This document shows positions 31,457 through 37,945 of a DNA stretch of 37,945 bases, one piece after another. This DNA comes from Oscillospiraceae bacterium (GTDB lineage: Bacteria; Bacillota; Clostridia; Oscillospirales; Oscillospiraceae). Positions within the stretch are counted from its first letter, which is position 1, and every line of letters begins with the position of its first letter. A program made the position numbers and the translations under genes. The notes under the pieces were generated by a model. It saw nothing but the letters and a program-made list of their open reading frames with translations. It had not been told where the DNA came from and did no database searches. The stretch spans positions 1-37,945 of the forward strand of contig CAJTEA010000021.1 of the NCBI GenBank assembly GCA_910575265.1. The letters run 5' to 3'.

Positions 31457-31485
31457 TTGACGGAGAGACAGTGAGGTGGTATAAT
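31457..31485 (+). promoter_or_regulatory. Sigma-A promoter of the str operon
   Basis: TTGACG (31457-31462), 17-bp spacer, perfect TATAAT (31480-31485), 78 bp before the L7Ae-like gene. The operon therefore starts here rather than reading through from rpoBC. Confidence 0.8.
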
Positions 31486-31562
31486 ATCGTTCCGTGACGG
31501 TGGGGCATTGTGCCTTTTTACCCGATGAAGGCTCCGGACACGGAGGGGGAGGGTTACCGATT

Positions 31563-31805
31563 ATGGTAGAACAACTCAGCGGCTCCGGCAAGGTCGTGGG
31601 GGTCAAGCAGTCCAAGCGGGCCCTGCGGGACGGTCAGGCGGCCCGGCTGTATATCGCTATGGACGCCGACCCCCGCCTGCTCCAGCCCCTGGTTCAGGAG
31701 GCGGTAAACCGGCAGGTGCCGGTGAGCCAGGTGCCCTCCAGAAAGGAGTTGGGCACGTCATGCGGCATCTCTGTGGGTGCCGCGGTGGCGGTTTTGCTGA
31801 AATAA
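31563..31805 (+). CDS. L7Ae-like ribosomal/kink-turn-binding protein (YbxF type)
   Basis: 80 aa. L7Ae/L30e fold: VVGVKQSKRALRDGQAARLYIAMDADPR is the G-K/S-K...A-D pattern, split by a short linker from VPVSQVPSRKELGTSCGISVGAAV, which forms the RNA-binding loop. It precedes rpsL exactly as ybxF does in Bacillus. ATG 31563 has GGAGGG upstream; the frame is open further left from a GTG at 31494 but without a ribosome site. Binds kink-turn RNA; precise ribosomal role is unsettled in the family. Confidence 0.88.
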   Translation: MVEQLSGSGKVVGVKQSKRALRDGQAARLYIAMDADPRLLQPLVQEAVNRQVPVSQVPSRKELGTSCGISVGAAVAVLLK

Positions 31806-31907
31806 TTTCCATTTTTTCGGTTTTAGCGGAATAAGGATTCCTTATTTTGTTAAAATATATATCACGCCTCACCAGAGGCAGAAATCAGGAAAGGAGGAAA
31901 CCCGTTC

Positions 31908-32333
31908 ATGCCTACTTTTAACCAGCTGGTGCGCAAGGGCCGCGCTCAGGCGGCGTACAAGTCCACCTCTCCCGCTCTTCAGCACGGTCTGAACACCCTG
32001 AAGAACAAGAGCACCGATCTGCCCTCTCCTCAGAAGAGAGGTGTCTGCACCGCCGTGCGTACTTCCACCCCCAAGAAGCCCAACTCGGCGCTTCGTAAGA
32101 TCGCCCGTGTGAAGTTGACCAATGGGATGGAGGTCACCGCCTATATTCCCGGCGTGGGCCACAATCTTCAGGAACACAGCGTCGTGATGATCCGCGGCGG
32201 CCGTGTCAAGGACCTGCCCGGTGTGCGTTACCACATCATCCGCGGCACTCTGGATACCCAGGGCGTCAACGGCCGTATGCAGGCCCGCTCCAAGTATGGC
32301 GCCAAGCGGCCCAAGGGAACCAAGAAGAAGTAA
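31908..32333 (+). CDS. rpsL: 30S ribosomal protein S12
   Basis: 141 aa. Decoding-site motifs: [11 protein letters not shown] (Lys equivalent to E. coli K42, the classical streptomycin-resistance position, is wild type) and [10 protein letters not shown] with RVKDLPGV (K87 region wild type). AAGGAGG lies upstream of the ATG. Highly biased codon use. Second gene of the str operon. Confidence 0.98.
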   Translation: MPTFNQLVRKGRAQAAYKSTSPALQHGLNTLKNKSTDLPSPQKRGVCTAVRTSTPKKPNSALRKIARVKLTNGMEVTAYIPGVGHNLQEHSVVMIRGGRVKDLPGVRYHIIRGTLDTQGVNGRMQARSKYGAKRPKGTKKK

Positions 32334-32493
32334 TTGATTACTTCCACCCAAACTTGCGTTGTGCGTTTGCGCGAGGCAGCTGCCTTGCCGGGCGTTTACC
32401 ATATATATGGGTAAACCTCGGACAGGCATTACACGCCATGGCATTCATGACGAGTACCTATGATTTCTATTATTTAAGAAGGAGGGAAGCAAA
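32334..32493 (+). other. rpsL-rpsG intercistronic leader with a hairpin
   Basis: 160 nt without a gene, long for this operon. GTTTACC (32394-32400) pairs with GGTAAAC (about 32410-32416) around ATATATATG. In E. coli the S7 protein represses translation by binding the equivalent rpsL-rpsG spacer; whether this hairpin does the same is inference. Confidence 0.4.
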
Positions 32494-32964
32494 GTGCCCA
32501 GAAGAGGAAATGTACCCAAGCGGGAGATTTTACCTGACCCGCTTTACAACTCCGTCCTGGTTACCAAGCTTGTCAACAGCATCATGCTGGACGGCAAAAA
32601 GGGCGTGGCGCAGAAGGTCGTTTACGGCGCCTTCGACATCATCAAGGACAAGACTGGCAAGGAACCCATGGAGGTTTATACCCAGGCCCTTGAGAACATC
32701 ATGCCTTCCCTGGAGGTCAAGGCCCGCCGCGTGGGCGGCGCCACCTATCAGGTGCCCATCGAGGTCCGGCCCGAGCGCCGGCAGACCCTGGGTCTGCGCT
32801 GGCTGACCAATTACGCCCGTAACCGGGGCGAGAAAACTATGAAGGAGCGGCTGGCCGGCGAGATCATGGACGCCGCCAACAACACCGGCTCCGCCGTGAA
32901 GAAGCGCGAGGACACCCACAAGATGGCTGAGTCCAACAAGGCCTTCGCGCACTACCGCTGGTAA
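32494..32964 (+). CDS. rpsG: 30S ribosomal protein S7
   Basis: 156 aa with a GTG start (AAGGAGG 9 nt upstream). Family sequence throughout: [48 protein letters not shown] and the C-terminal [10 protein letters not shown]7 nucleates assembly of the 30S head. Third gene of the str operon, 18 nt before fusA. Confidence 0.98.
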   Translation: MPRRGNVPKREILPDPLYNSVLVTKLVNSIMLDGKKGVAQKVVYGAFDIIKDKTGKEPMEVYTQALENIMPSLEVKARRVGGATYQVPIEVRPERRQTLGLRWLTNYARNRGEKTMKERLAGEIMDAANNTGSAVKKREDTHKMAESNKAFAHYRW

Positions 32965-32982
32965 CAAAGGAGATTCATCAGT

Positions 32983-35088
32983 ATGCCTAGAAAAGTATCT
33001 CTGGAGAATACGCGCAACATCGGCATTATGGCCCACATTGACGCGGGCAAGACGACCACCACCGAGCGTATCCTCTATTACACCGGCGTCAACTACAAGA
33101 TCGGCGAGACCCACGAGGGTACCGCCACCATGGACTGGATGGCTCAGGAGCAGGAGCGGGGCATCACCATCACCTCCGCCGCCACCACCTGCTACTGGAC
33201 GGGCACCAAGACCCAGTTCCCCCAGACCCGGATCAACATCATCGACACCCCGGGCCATGTGGACTTCACCGTGGAGGTGGAGCGCTCCCTGCGCGTGCTG
33301 GACGGCTCTGTCACCGTCATGTGCGCCAAGGGCGGCGTGGAGCCCCAGTCCGAGACTGTCTGGCGTCAGGCGGACCACTATAAGGTCCCCCGCATGATCT
33401 ATGTTAACAAGATGGACATCATGGGCGCCGACTTCTACCACGTGCTGGATATGATCCACGACCGTCTGAAGTGCAACGCCGTGCCCATCCAGCTGCCCAT
33501 CGGCTCGGAGGAGACCTTCAAGGGGATCATCGACCTGGTGGAGATGAAAGCGGACATCTACTACGACGACCTGGGCAAGGACATGCGGGTGGAGGATATC
33601 CCCGCCGACATGGAGGAGAAGGCCCAGGAATACCGCTCCAAGCTGCTGGACGCCTGCGCCGACATCGACGAGGAAATCATGATGCTGGTGCTGGACGAGC
33701 AGCCCGTCCCCGAGGAGATGATCCGCAAGGCGCTGCGCAAGGGCACCATCGACAACGCTCTGGTCCCGGTGGTCTGCGGCACCTCCTACAAGAACAAGGG
33801 GGTCCAGAAGCTGCTGGACGCCATCGTGGACTATATGCCCTCCCCCCTGGATATCCCCGCCATCCAGGGCGTCAACCCCGACACCGATGAGGAGGACTCC
33901 CGTCCCGCCGACGACAACGCCCCCTTCTCCGCCCTGGCCTTCAAGATCGCCACTGACCCCTATGTGGGCCGTCTGTCCTTCGTCCGGGTGTACTCCGGTA
34001 TGCTGAACACCGGCACCTCCGTGCTGAACAGCACCAAAAAGCAGAAGGAGCGCATTGGCCGCATCCTCCAGATGCACGCCAACCACCGGGAGGACATCGA
34101 GACGGTCTACTCCGGCGACATCGCCGCCGTCATCGGCCTGAAGAACTCCACCACCGGCGACACCCTCTGCGACGAGAAGCACCCCATCATCCTGGAGTCC
34201 ATGGAGTTCCCCGAGCCGGTTATCCGGGTGGCCATTGAGCCCAAGACCAAGGCCGGTCAGGAGAAGATGGGCATCGCCCTGATGAAGCTGGCCGAGGAGG
34301 ACCCCACCTTCAAGACCTACACCGACGAGGAGACGGGCCAGACCATCATCGCCGGCATGGGCGAGCTCCATCTGGAGATCATCGTGGACCGTCTGCTCCG
34401 TGAGTACAAGGTGGAGGCCAACGTGGGCGCGCCCCAGGTGGCCTACAAGGAGACCATCACCAAGAGCACCGAGCAGGACACCAAGTACGCCCGCCAGTCC
34501 GGCGGCAAGGGCCAATATGGCCACGTCAAAATCCGTGTGGAGCCCAACGAGCCCGGCGCGGGCTACGTCTTTGAGAACGCCATTGTGGGCGGCGCCATCC
34601 CCAAGGAGTATATCCCCGCCGTGGACGCGGGCATCCAGGGGGCCATGCAGGCCGGCGTGTTGGCCGGCTACCCCGTGGTGGACGTGAAGGTCACCCTGTA
34701 CGACGGCTCCTTCCACGAGGTGGACTCCTCGGAAATGGCCTTCAAGATCGCCGGTTCCATGGCCTTCAAGGAGGCCTGCCGCAAGGCCGGCCCCGTGCTG
34801 CTGGAGCCCCTGATGAAGGTGGACGTGATCGTCCCCGACGACTATCTGGGCAATGTCATCGGCGACCTGAACAGTCGCCGGGGCCAGATCCAGGGCCAGG
34901 AGAACCGCACCGGTGCCACTCAGGTGGACAGCCTGGTCCCTCTGGCCAACATGTTCGGCTACGCCACCGACCTGCGGTCCTCCACCCAGGGCCGGGGCCA
35001 GTACTCCATGGAGCCCCACAGCTACGTGCAGATCCCCAAGAACATCGCCGAGAAGATCGTGGCCGAGCGCGGTCGCAATCAGGACTGA
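32983..35088 (+). CDS. fusA: Elongation factor G
   Basis: 701 aa, full length. GTPase motifs: G1 [10 protein letters not shown], switch [10 protein letters not shown] and G4 NKMD; domains II-V follow, with the [11 protein letters not shown] block in domain IV and [17 protein letters not shown] in domain V. It drives ribosomal translocation and, with RRF, recycling. AAAGGAG precedes the ATG. Confidence 0.98.
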   Translation: MPRKVSLENTRNIGIMAHIDAGKTTTTERILYYTGVNYKIGETHEGTATMDWMAQEQERGITITSAATTCYWTGTKTQFPQTRINIIDTPGHVDFTVEVERSLRVLDGSVTVMCAKGGVEPQSETVWRQADHYKVPRMIYVNKMDIMGADFYHVLDMIHDRLKCNAVPIQLPIGSEETFKGIIDLVEMKADIYYDDLGKDMRVEDIPADMEEKAQEYRSKLLDACADIDEEIMMLVLDEQPVPEEMIRKALRKGTIDNALVPVVCGTSYKNKGVQKLLDAIVDYMPSPLDIPAIQGVNPDTDEEDSRPADDNAPFSALAFKIATDPYVGRLSFVRVYSGMLNTGTSVLNSTKKQKERIGRILQMHANHREDIETVYSGDIAAVIGLKNSTTGDTLCDEKHPIILESMEFPEPVIRVAIEPKTKAGQEKMGIALMKLAEEDPTFKTYTDEETGQTIIAGMGELHLEIIVDRLLREYKVEANVGAPQVAYKETITKSTEQDTKYARQSGGKGQYGHVKIRVEPNEPGAGYVFENAIVGGAIPKEYIPAVDAGIQGAMQAGVLAGYPVVDVKVTLYDGSFHEVDSSEMAFKIAGSMAFKEACRKAGPVLLEPLMKVDVIVPDDYLGNVIGDLNSRRGQIQGQENRTGATQVDSLVPLANMFGYATDLRSSTQGRGQYSMEPHSYVQIPKNIAEKIVAERGRNQD

Positions 35089-35197
35089 TGAAAAAATAGG
35101 GTTGCAATTATGGGCGAAATAGGATAAAATATCCACATTACGTCCGCGGCCCGCCCAACCATAAACGCATAACTGAAATATAAGGAGGAAACATCCA

Positions 35198-36400
35198 ATG
35201 GCCAAGCAGAAATTTGAGCGCACCAAACCCCATGTTAACATCGGCACCATCGGTCACGTTGACCACGGCAAGACCACTCTGACCGCCGCCATCACCAAGT
35301 ATCTGGCCCTGCAGGGCAAGGCCCAGTACGAGGACTACTCCAGCATCGACAAGGCTCCCGAGGAGCGCGAGCGCGGCATCACTATCAACACCGCCCACGT
35401 GGAGTATGAGACCGACGCCCGGCACTATGCCCACGTGGACTGCCCGGGCCACGCCGACTATATCAAGAACATGATCACCGGCGCCGCTCAGATGGATGGC
35501 GCCATCCTGGTCATCGCCGCCACTGACGGCGTTATGGCTCAGACCAAGGAGCACGTGCTGCTGGCCCGCCAGGTGGGCGTGCCCGCCATCGTGGTCTTCC
35601 TGAACAAGTGCGACCAGATGGACGATCCCGACCTGCTGGAGCTGGTGGAGATGGAGGTCCGCGAGACCCTGTCCAGCTACGAGTTCCCCGGCGACGACAT
35701 CCCCATCATCAAGGGCTCCGCCCTGAACGCCCTGACCTGCGAGAGCGGCAACGTGGACGACGCCGACTTCGCCTGCATCAAGGAGCTGATGGACGCCGTT
35801 GACAGCTATATCCCCACTCCTCCCCGCGACGACTCTCTGCCCTTCCTCATGCCTGTTGAGGACGTGTTCACCATTTCCGGTCGCGGCACCGTGGCTACCG
35901 GCCGTGTGGAGCGCGGCCAGCTGAAGGCCGGCGAGACCGTTGACATCGTGGGTCTGTCCGAGGAGAAGAAGTCCACCGTCGTCACCTCCATGGAGATGTT
36001 CCGTAAGACCCTGGACTTCATCGAGGCCGGTGATAACGCTGGCTGCCTGCTGCGTGGCATTGCCAAGACCGACATCGAGCGCGGCCAGGTTCTGTGCAAG
36101 CCCGGCTCCATTCACCCCCACACCAAGTTCAAGGGTCAGGTTTACGTCCTGTCCAAGGACGAGGGCGGCCGTCACACCCCCTTCTTCAACAACTACCGGC
36201 CCCAGTTCTACTTCCGTACCACCGACGTGACCGGCATCATCACCCTGCCCGAGGGCACCGAGATGTGCATGCCCGGCGACAACGTGGACATGGACGTGGA
36301 GCTGATCACCCCCATCGCCATCGAGAACGGCCTGCGTTTCGCCATCCGTGAGGGCGGCCGCACCGTCGGTTCCGGCGTGGTTATCGGCATCAACGAGTAA
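35198..36400 (+). CDS. tuf: Elongation factor Tu
   Basis: 400 aa, full length. G1 [10 protein letters not shown], switch regions [12 protein letters not shown] and DCPGHADY, G4 NKCD, and the C-terminal barrel ending in RTVGSGVV. It delivers aminoacyl-tRNA to the ribosome. Ribosome site AAGGAGG upstream. Last gene of the str operon; a hairpin and a foreign recombinase follow instead of the S10 operon. Confidence 0.98.
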   Translation: MAKQKFERTKPHVNIGTIGHVDHGKTTLTAAITKYLALQGKAQYEDYSSIDKAPEERERGITINTAHVEYETDARHYAHVDCPGHADYIKNMITGAAQMDGAILVIAATDGVMAQTKEHVLLARQVGVPAIVVFLNKCDQMDDPDLLELVEMEVRETLSSYEFPGDDIPIIKGSALNALTCESGNVDDADFACIKELMDAVDSYIPTPPRDDSLPFLMPVEDVFTISGRGTVATGRVERGQLKAGETVDIVGLSEEKKSTVVTSMEMFRKTLDFIEAGDNAGCLLRGIAKTDIERGQVLCKPGSIHPHTKFKGQVYVLSKDEGGRHTPFFNNYRPQFYFRTTDVTGIITLPEGTEMCMPGDNVDMDVELITPIAIENGLRFAIREGGRTVGSGVVIGINE

Positions 36401-36424
36401 GATTCGTTACAAAAAAAGGACGGG

Positions 36425-36459
36425 CTCGGGGCACGCTCCGTAAGTAAGTGTGCCCCGAG
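36425..36459 (+). terminator. Hairpin after tuf
   Basis: CTCGGGGCAC (36425-36434) pairs perfectly with GTGCCCCGAG (36450-36459), 15-nt loop. There is no T-run directly after it, so it may be a stabilising 3' end rather than the true stop. Confidence 0.65.
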
Positions 36460-36492
36460 GCGGTGTCTGTAAGTGAAAATCATTTTGTTTAG

Positions 36493-36523
36493 GACGGCGT
36501 GGCGATTGTCACGCTGTCTTTTT
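36493..36523 (+). terminator. T-tailed terminator facing tuf, overlapping the recombinase 3' end
   Basis: GACGGCGTG (36493-36501) pairs with CACGCTGTC (36510-36518, one G-U pair), followed by TTTTTCTT. It overlaps the last codons of the recombinase on the other strand, as if an inserted element carried its own insulating terminator. Confidence 0.6.
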
Positions 36524-37945
36524 CTTACGCTTCTGCATGGAATTATAATAGGCCAGATATTCCTGTTCCAGAGTTTCCGGCTCTGGGGCTATCCACAAAC
36601 CGATAGTGTTATAGTAGATGTCCACCCTCTGATACCGCTTACCGTTCAGCTTGTCAGGCTTGGACACTACGATTTTGTCAATAAACTCATGGACGATCTC
36701 AGGCGTCAGTTCTGTCAACCGGGTCACCTGTCTGGCCCGCTGGATGAACTTCTGCAAATCATCGGCTTTGTCGGCGGTTGCGTTCAGGCTGTCCTCCAAC
36801 GCTGGAATATCCGCTTTCAACTGCCGCTGCTCATTTTCCAGCGATACCGTCAGCGTGGCAAAGCGTTCCTCAGACAGCAGACCTTTGGTCATGTCCTCAT
36901 AGCTTTTCTGGATAAGCTGATCAATCTCCGTCACCCGCTGTTTAGCCCTGTCTAACTCCCGGCGCTTGGCGGTCAATTCTTTCTTCTCTTGCAGTCCGAA
37001 CCGCTCTATCTGCTCCTGGGCGAATCGCTTTTCATAGACCTGGACGTACCACAACAACCTCTGCAAGCCCTCCAACACCAACTGCTCCACAATGCGTTCC
37101 CGGATATAGTGAGCGGAACATACGCCGGGGGCCTTACGGTAACTGGAACAAAAGAAGTTGGCCTGCTCCCGCTTATAGTTCCCCATGGCACTGTAATACA
37201 GTTTCTCACCGCAATCAGCACAGTACAATAAACCTGAGAACATACTCACAGAGCCCGTCCTTGTGGGCCTGCGGCGGTGCTGGCGGAGGCTTTGAACAAG
37301 AGCAAAGGTTTCCCTATCAATGATGGCGGGGTGGGTATTGGGGAACACTTTCCATTCCTCCTGTGGCCTGTCCAACTGCTTTTTTTGCTTGAAAGACTGG
37401 CGGTAGGTGCGAAAGTTCACGGTGTCGCCCACATACTCCTGCCTGTCCAGAATGCCCGCCACTGTGCCAGAACTCCAGTTGTAGGGGTAGGCCGGAGGCT
37501 TATTGGCACAGTTGATTCCAGTGCTGTGCAGATACTCGCTGGGGGTCATTACACTGTCAGCTTTTAGCCGCTTGGCAATTTGTGTAGGCCCTAAACCGCT
37601 GACGCACATCTGGAATATCTGCCTGACGATTGCCGCCGCTGGCTCGTCCACGATCCACCTGTTCTTATCCTCCGAGTCTTTCTTGTAGCCAAAAGGGGTG
37701 TTGGTGGTCAACGGTATCCCGGCGTTGCCACGGCTCTGCATGACACGGCGTACCTTGTCACTGGTATTTTTGGCGTGCCACTCGTTGAACAGGTCTTGCA
37801 TCGGCACAATATCGCTCACGCCGTTGGCGGTGTCGATGTTGTCCATGATGGCGATGTACCGCACGTTCAGCCGGACAAAATCTTCTTCCAGAAGCTGCCC
37901 CACCACAAGACGGTTGCGCCCCAACCTGGAGTGGTCTTTCACAAC
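36509..37945 (-). CDS. Large serine recombinase (5' end beyond the window)
   Basis: At least 478 aa; the reading frame runs off the right edge, so the N-terminal part with the catalytic serine is not visible. Present are the end of the resolvase domain (KDHSRLGRNRLVVGQLLEE), the Recombinase domain (PFGYKKDSEDKNRWIVDEPA), a zinc-ribbon (CADCGEKLYYS and FFCSSYRKAPGVC) and a long coiled coil (about 305-400). This is the TndX/TnpX-like layout of integrative elements in Clostridia. It is convergent with tuf; its stop is 109 bp from the tuf stop, so the element end probably lies between them. Confidence 0.92.
   Translation of the reverse strand, partial: VVKDHSRLGRNRLVVGQLLEEDFVRLNVRYIAIMDNIDTANGVSDIVPMQDLFNEWHAKNTSDKVRRVMQSRGNAGIPLTTNTPFGYKKDSEDKNRWIVDEPAAAIVRQIFQMCVSGLGPTQIAKRLKADSVMTPSEYLHSTGINCANKPPAYPYNWSSGTVAGILDRQEYVGDTVNFRTYRQSFKQKKQLDRPQEEWKVFPNTHPAIIDRETFALVQSLRQHRRRPTRTGSVSMFSGLLYCADCGEKLYYSAMGNYKREQANFFCSSYRKAPGVCSAHYIRERIVEQLVLEGLQRLLWYVQVYEKRFAQEQIERFGLQEKKELTAKRRELDRAKQRVTEIDQLIQKSYEDMTKGLLSEERFATLTVSLENEQRQLKADIPALEDSLNATADKADDLQKFIQRARQVTRLTELTPEIVHEFIDKIVVSKPDKLNGKRYQRVDIYYNTIGLWIAPEPETLEQEYLAYYNSMQKRKKKTA

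Noticed and set aside
32530..35250. 906-codon minus-strand frame
   Set aside because: Antisense to rpsG and fusA; an artefact of strong codon bias in translation genes.
1..37945. CRISPR array, tRNA, rRNA or replication origin
   Set aside because: I saw no regularly spaced repeats, tRNA cloverleaf or DnaA-box cluster. This was by eye only; a tRNA scan would be decisive.

Overview
The window looks like chromosomal DNA of a GC-rich, anaerobic, low-oxygen-tolerant Firmicute of the Clostridia, most likely a gut Oscillospiraceae (Flavonifractor/Pseudoflavonifractor/Lawsonibacter-like). The signs are strong AAGGAGG-type ribosome sites, a reverse rubrerythrin/rubredoxin/PerR set, 2-hydroxyacyl-CoA-dehydratase-type activase proteins, and a str operon headed by an L7Ae-like gene. 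This placement is inferred from gene content only.

Layout. (1) 0-1.6 kb: a TatD hydrolase and its TatD-associated radical SAM partner. (2) 1.8-3.9 kb: two flavodoxin-fold oxidoreductases, an HxlR regulator and a divergent small gene. (3) 3.9-12.95 kb: a catabolic region with a C26 glutamine-amidotransferase-like hydrolase, a LysR regulator, an atypical SDR, a class I aminotransferase, a DAACS symporter, an FAH-family hydrolase, a 3alpha-hydroxysteroid-dehydrogenase-like SDR, a SnoaL-like protein and an unknown 284-aa protein. Four promoters in regions 2 and 3 share a 38-bp site (ATACGAAAA-N20-TTTTCGTAT type) sitting directly on the -35 element, with an 18-bp spacer to the -10. One copy is 14 bp from the LysR start codon. 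I read this as a LysR regulon tying the oxidoreductases, the C26 hydrolase and the catabolic operon together.

(4) 13.2-18.6 kb is the most striking part. A sigma-54 activator (PAS, AAA+, Fis HTH) is divergent from a BCCT-family betaine transporter, a histidine-ammonia-lyase homologue and a small membrane protein. The lyase homologue lacks the Ala-Ser-Gly that makes the MIO cofactor, and two further HAL active-site residues are changed. A lyase without MIO beside a quaternary-amine carrier fits ergothionase or a related trimethylammonium lyase, which would release trimethylamine. The intergenic region holds a -24/-12 promoter and two palindromic activator sites 20 bp apart.

(5) 18.7-20.7 kb: a VTT/DedA-like membrane protein, then PerR-like regulator, reverse rubrerythrin and rubredoxin (peroxide defence). 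(6) 20.8-22.6 kb: a duplicated lipoprotein module with one decayed copy. (7) 22.6-25.4 kb: an ATP-grasp enzyme with two alpha/beta-hydrolase esterases. (8) 25.6-29.7 kb: a three-part 2-hydroxyacyl-CoA dehydratase/activase-like set interrupted by an XRE-family membrane regulator. (9) 29.8-31.4 kb: a ferredoxin and a lipoprotein serpin. (10) 31.4-36.4 kb: the str operon (L7Ae-like, rpsL, rpsG, fusA, tuf) with its own sigma-A promoter. (11) 36.5 kb to the end: a large serine recombinase running off the right edge, which suggests a mobile element integrated just after tuf.

No tRNA, rRNA, CRISPR array or replication origin was recognised by eye.
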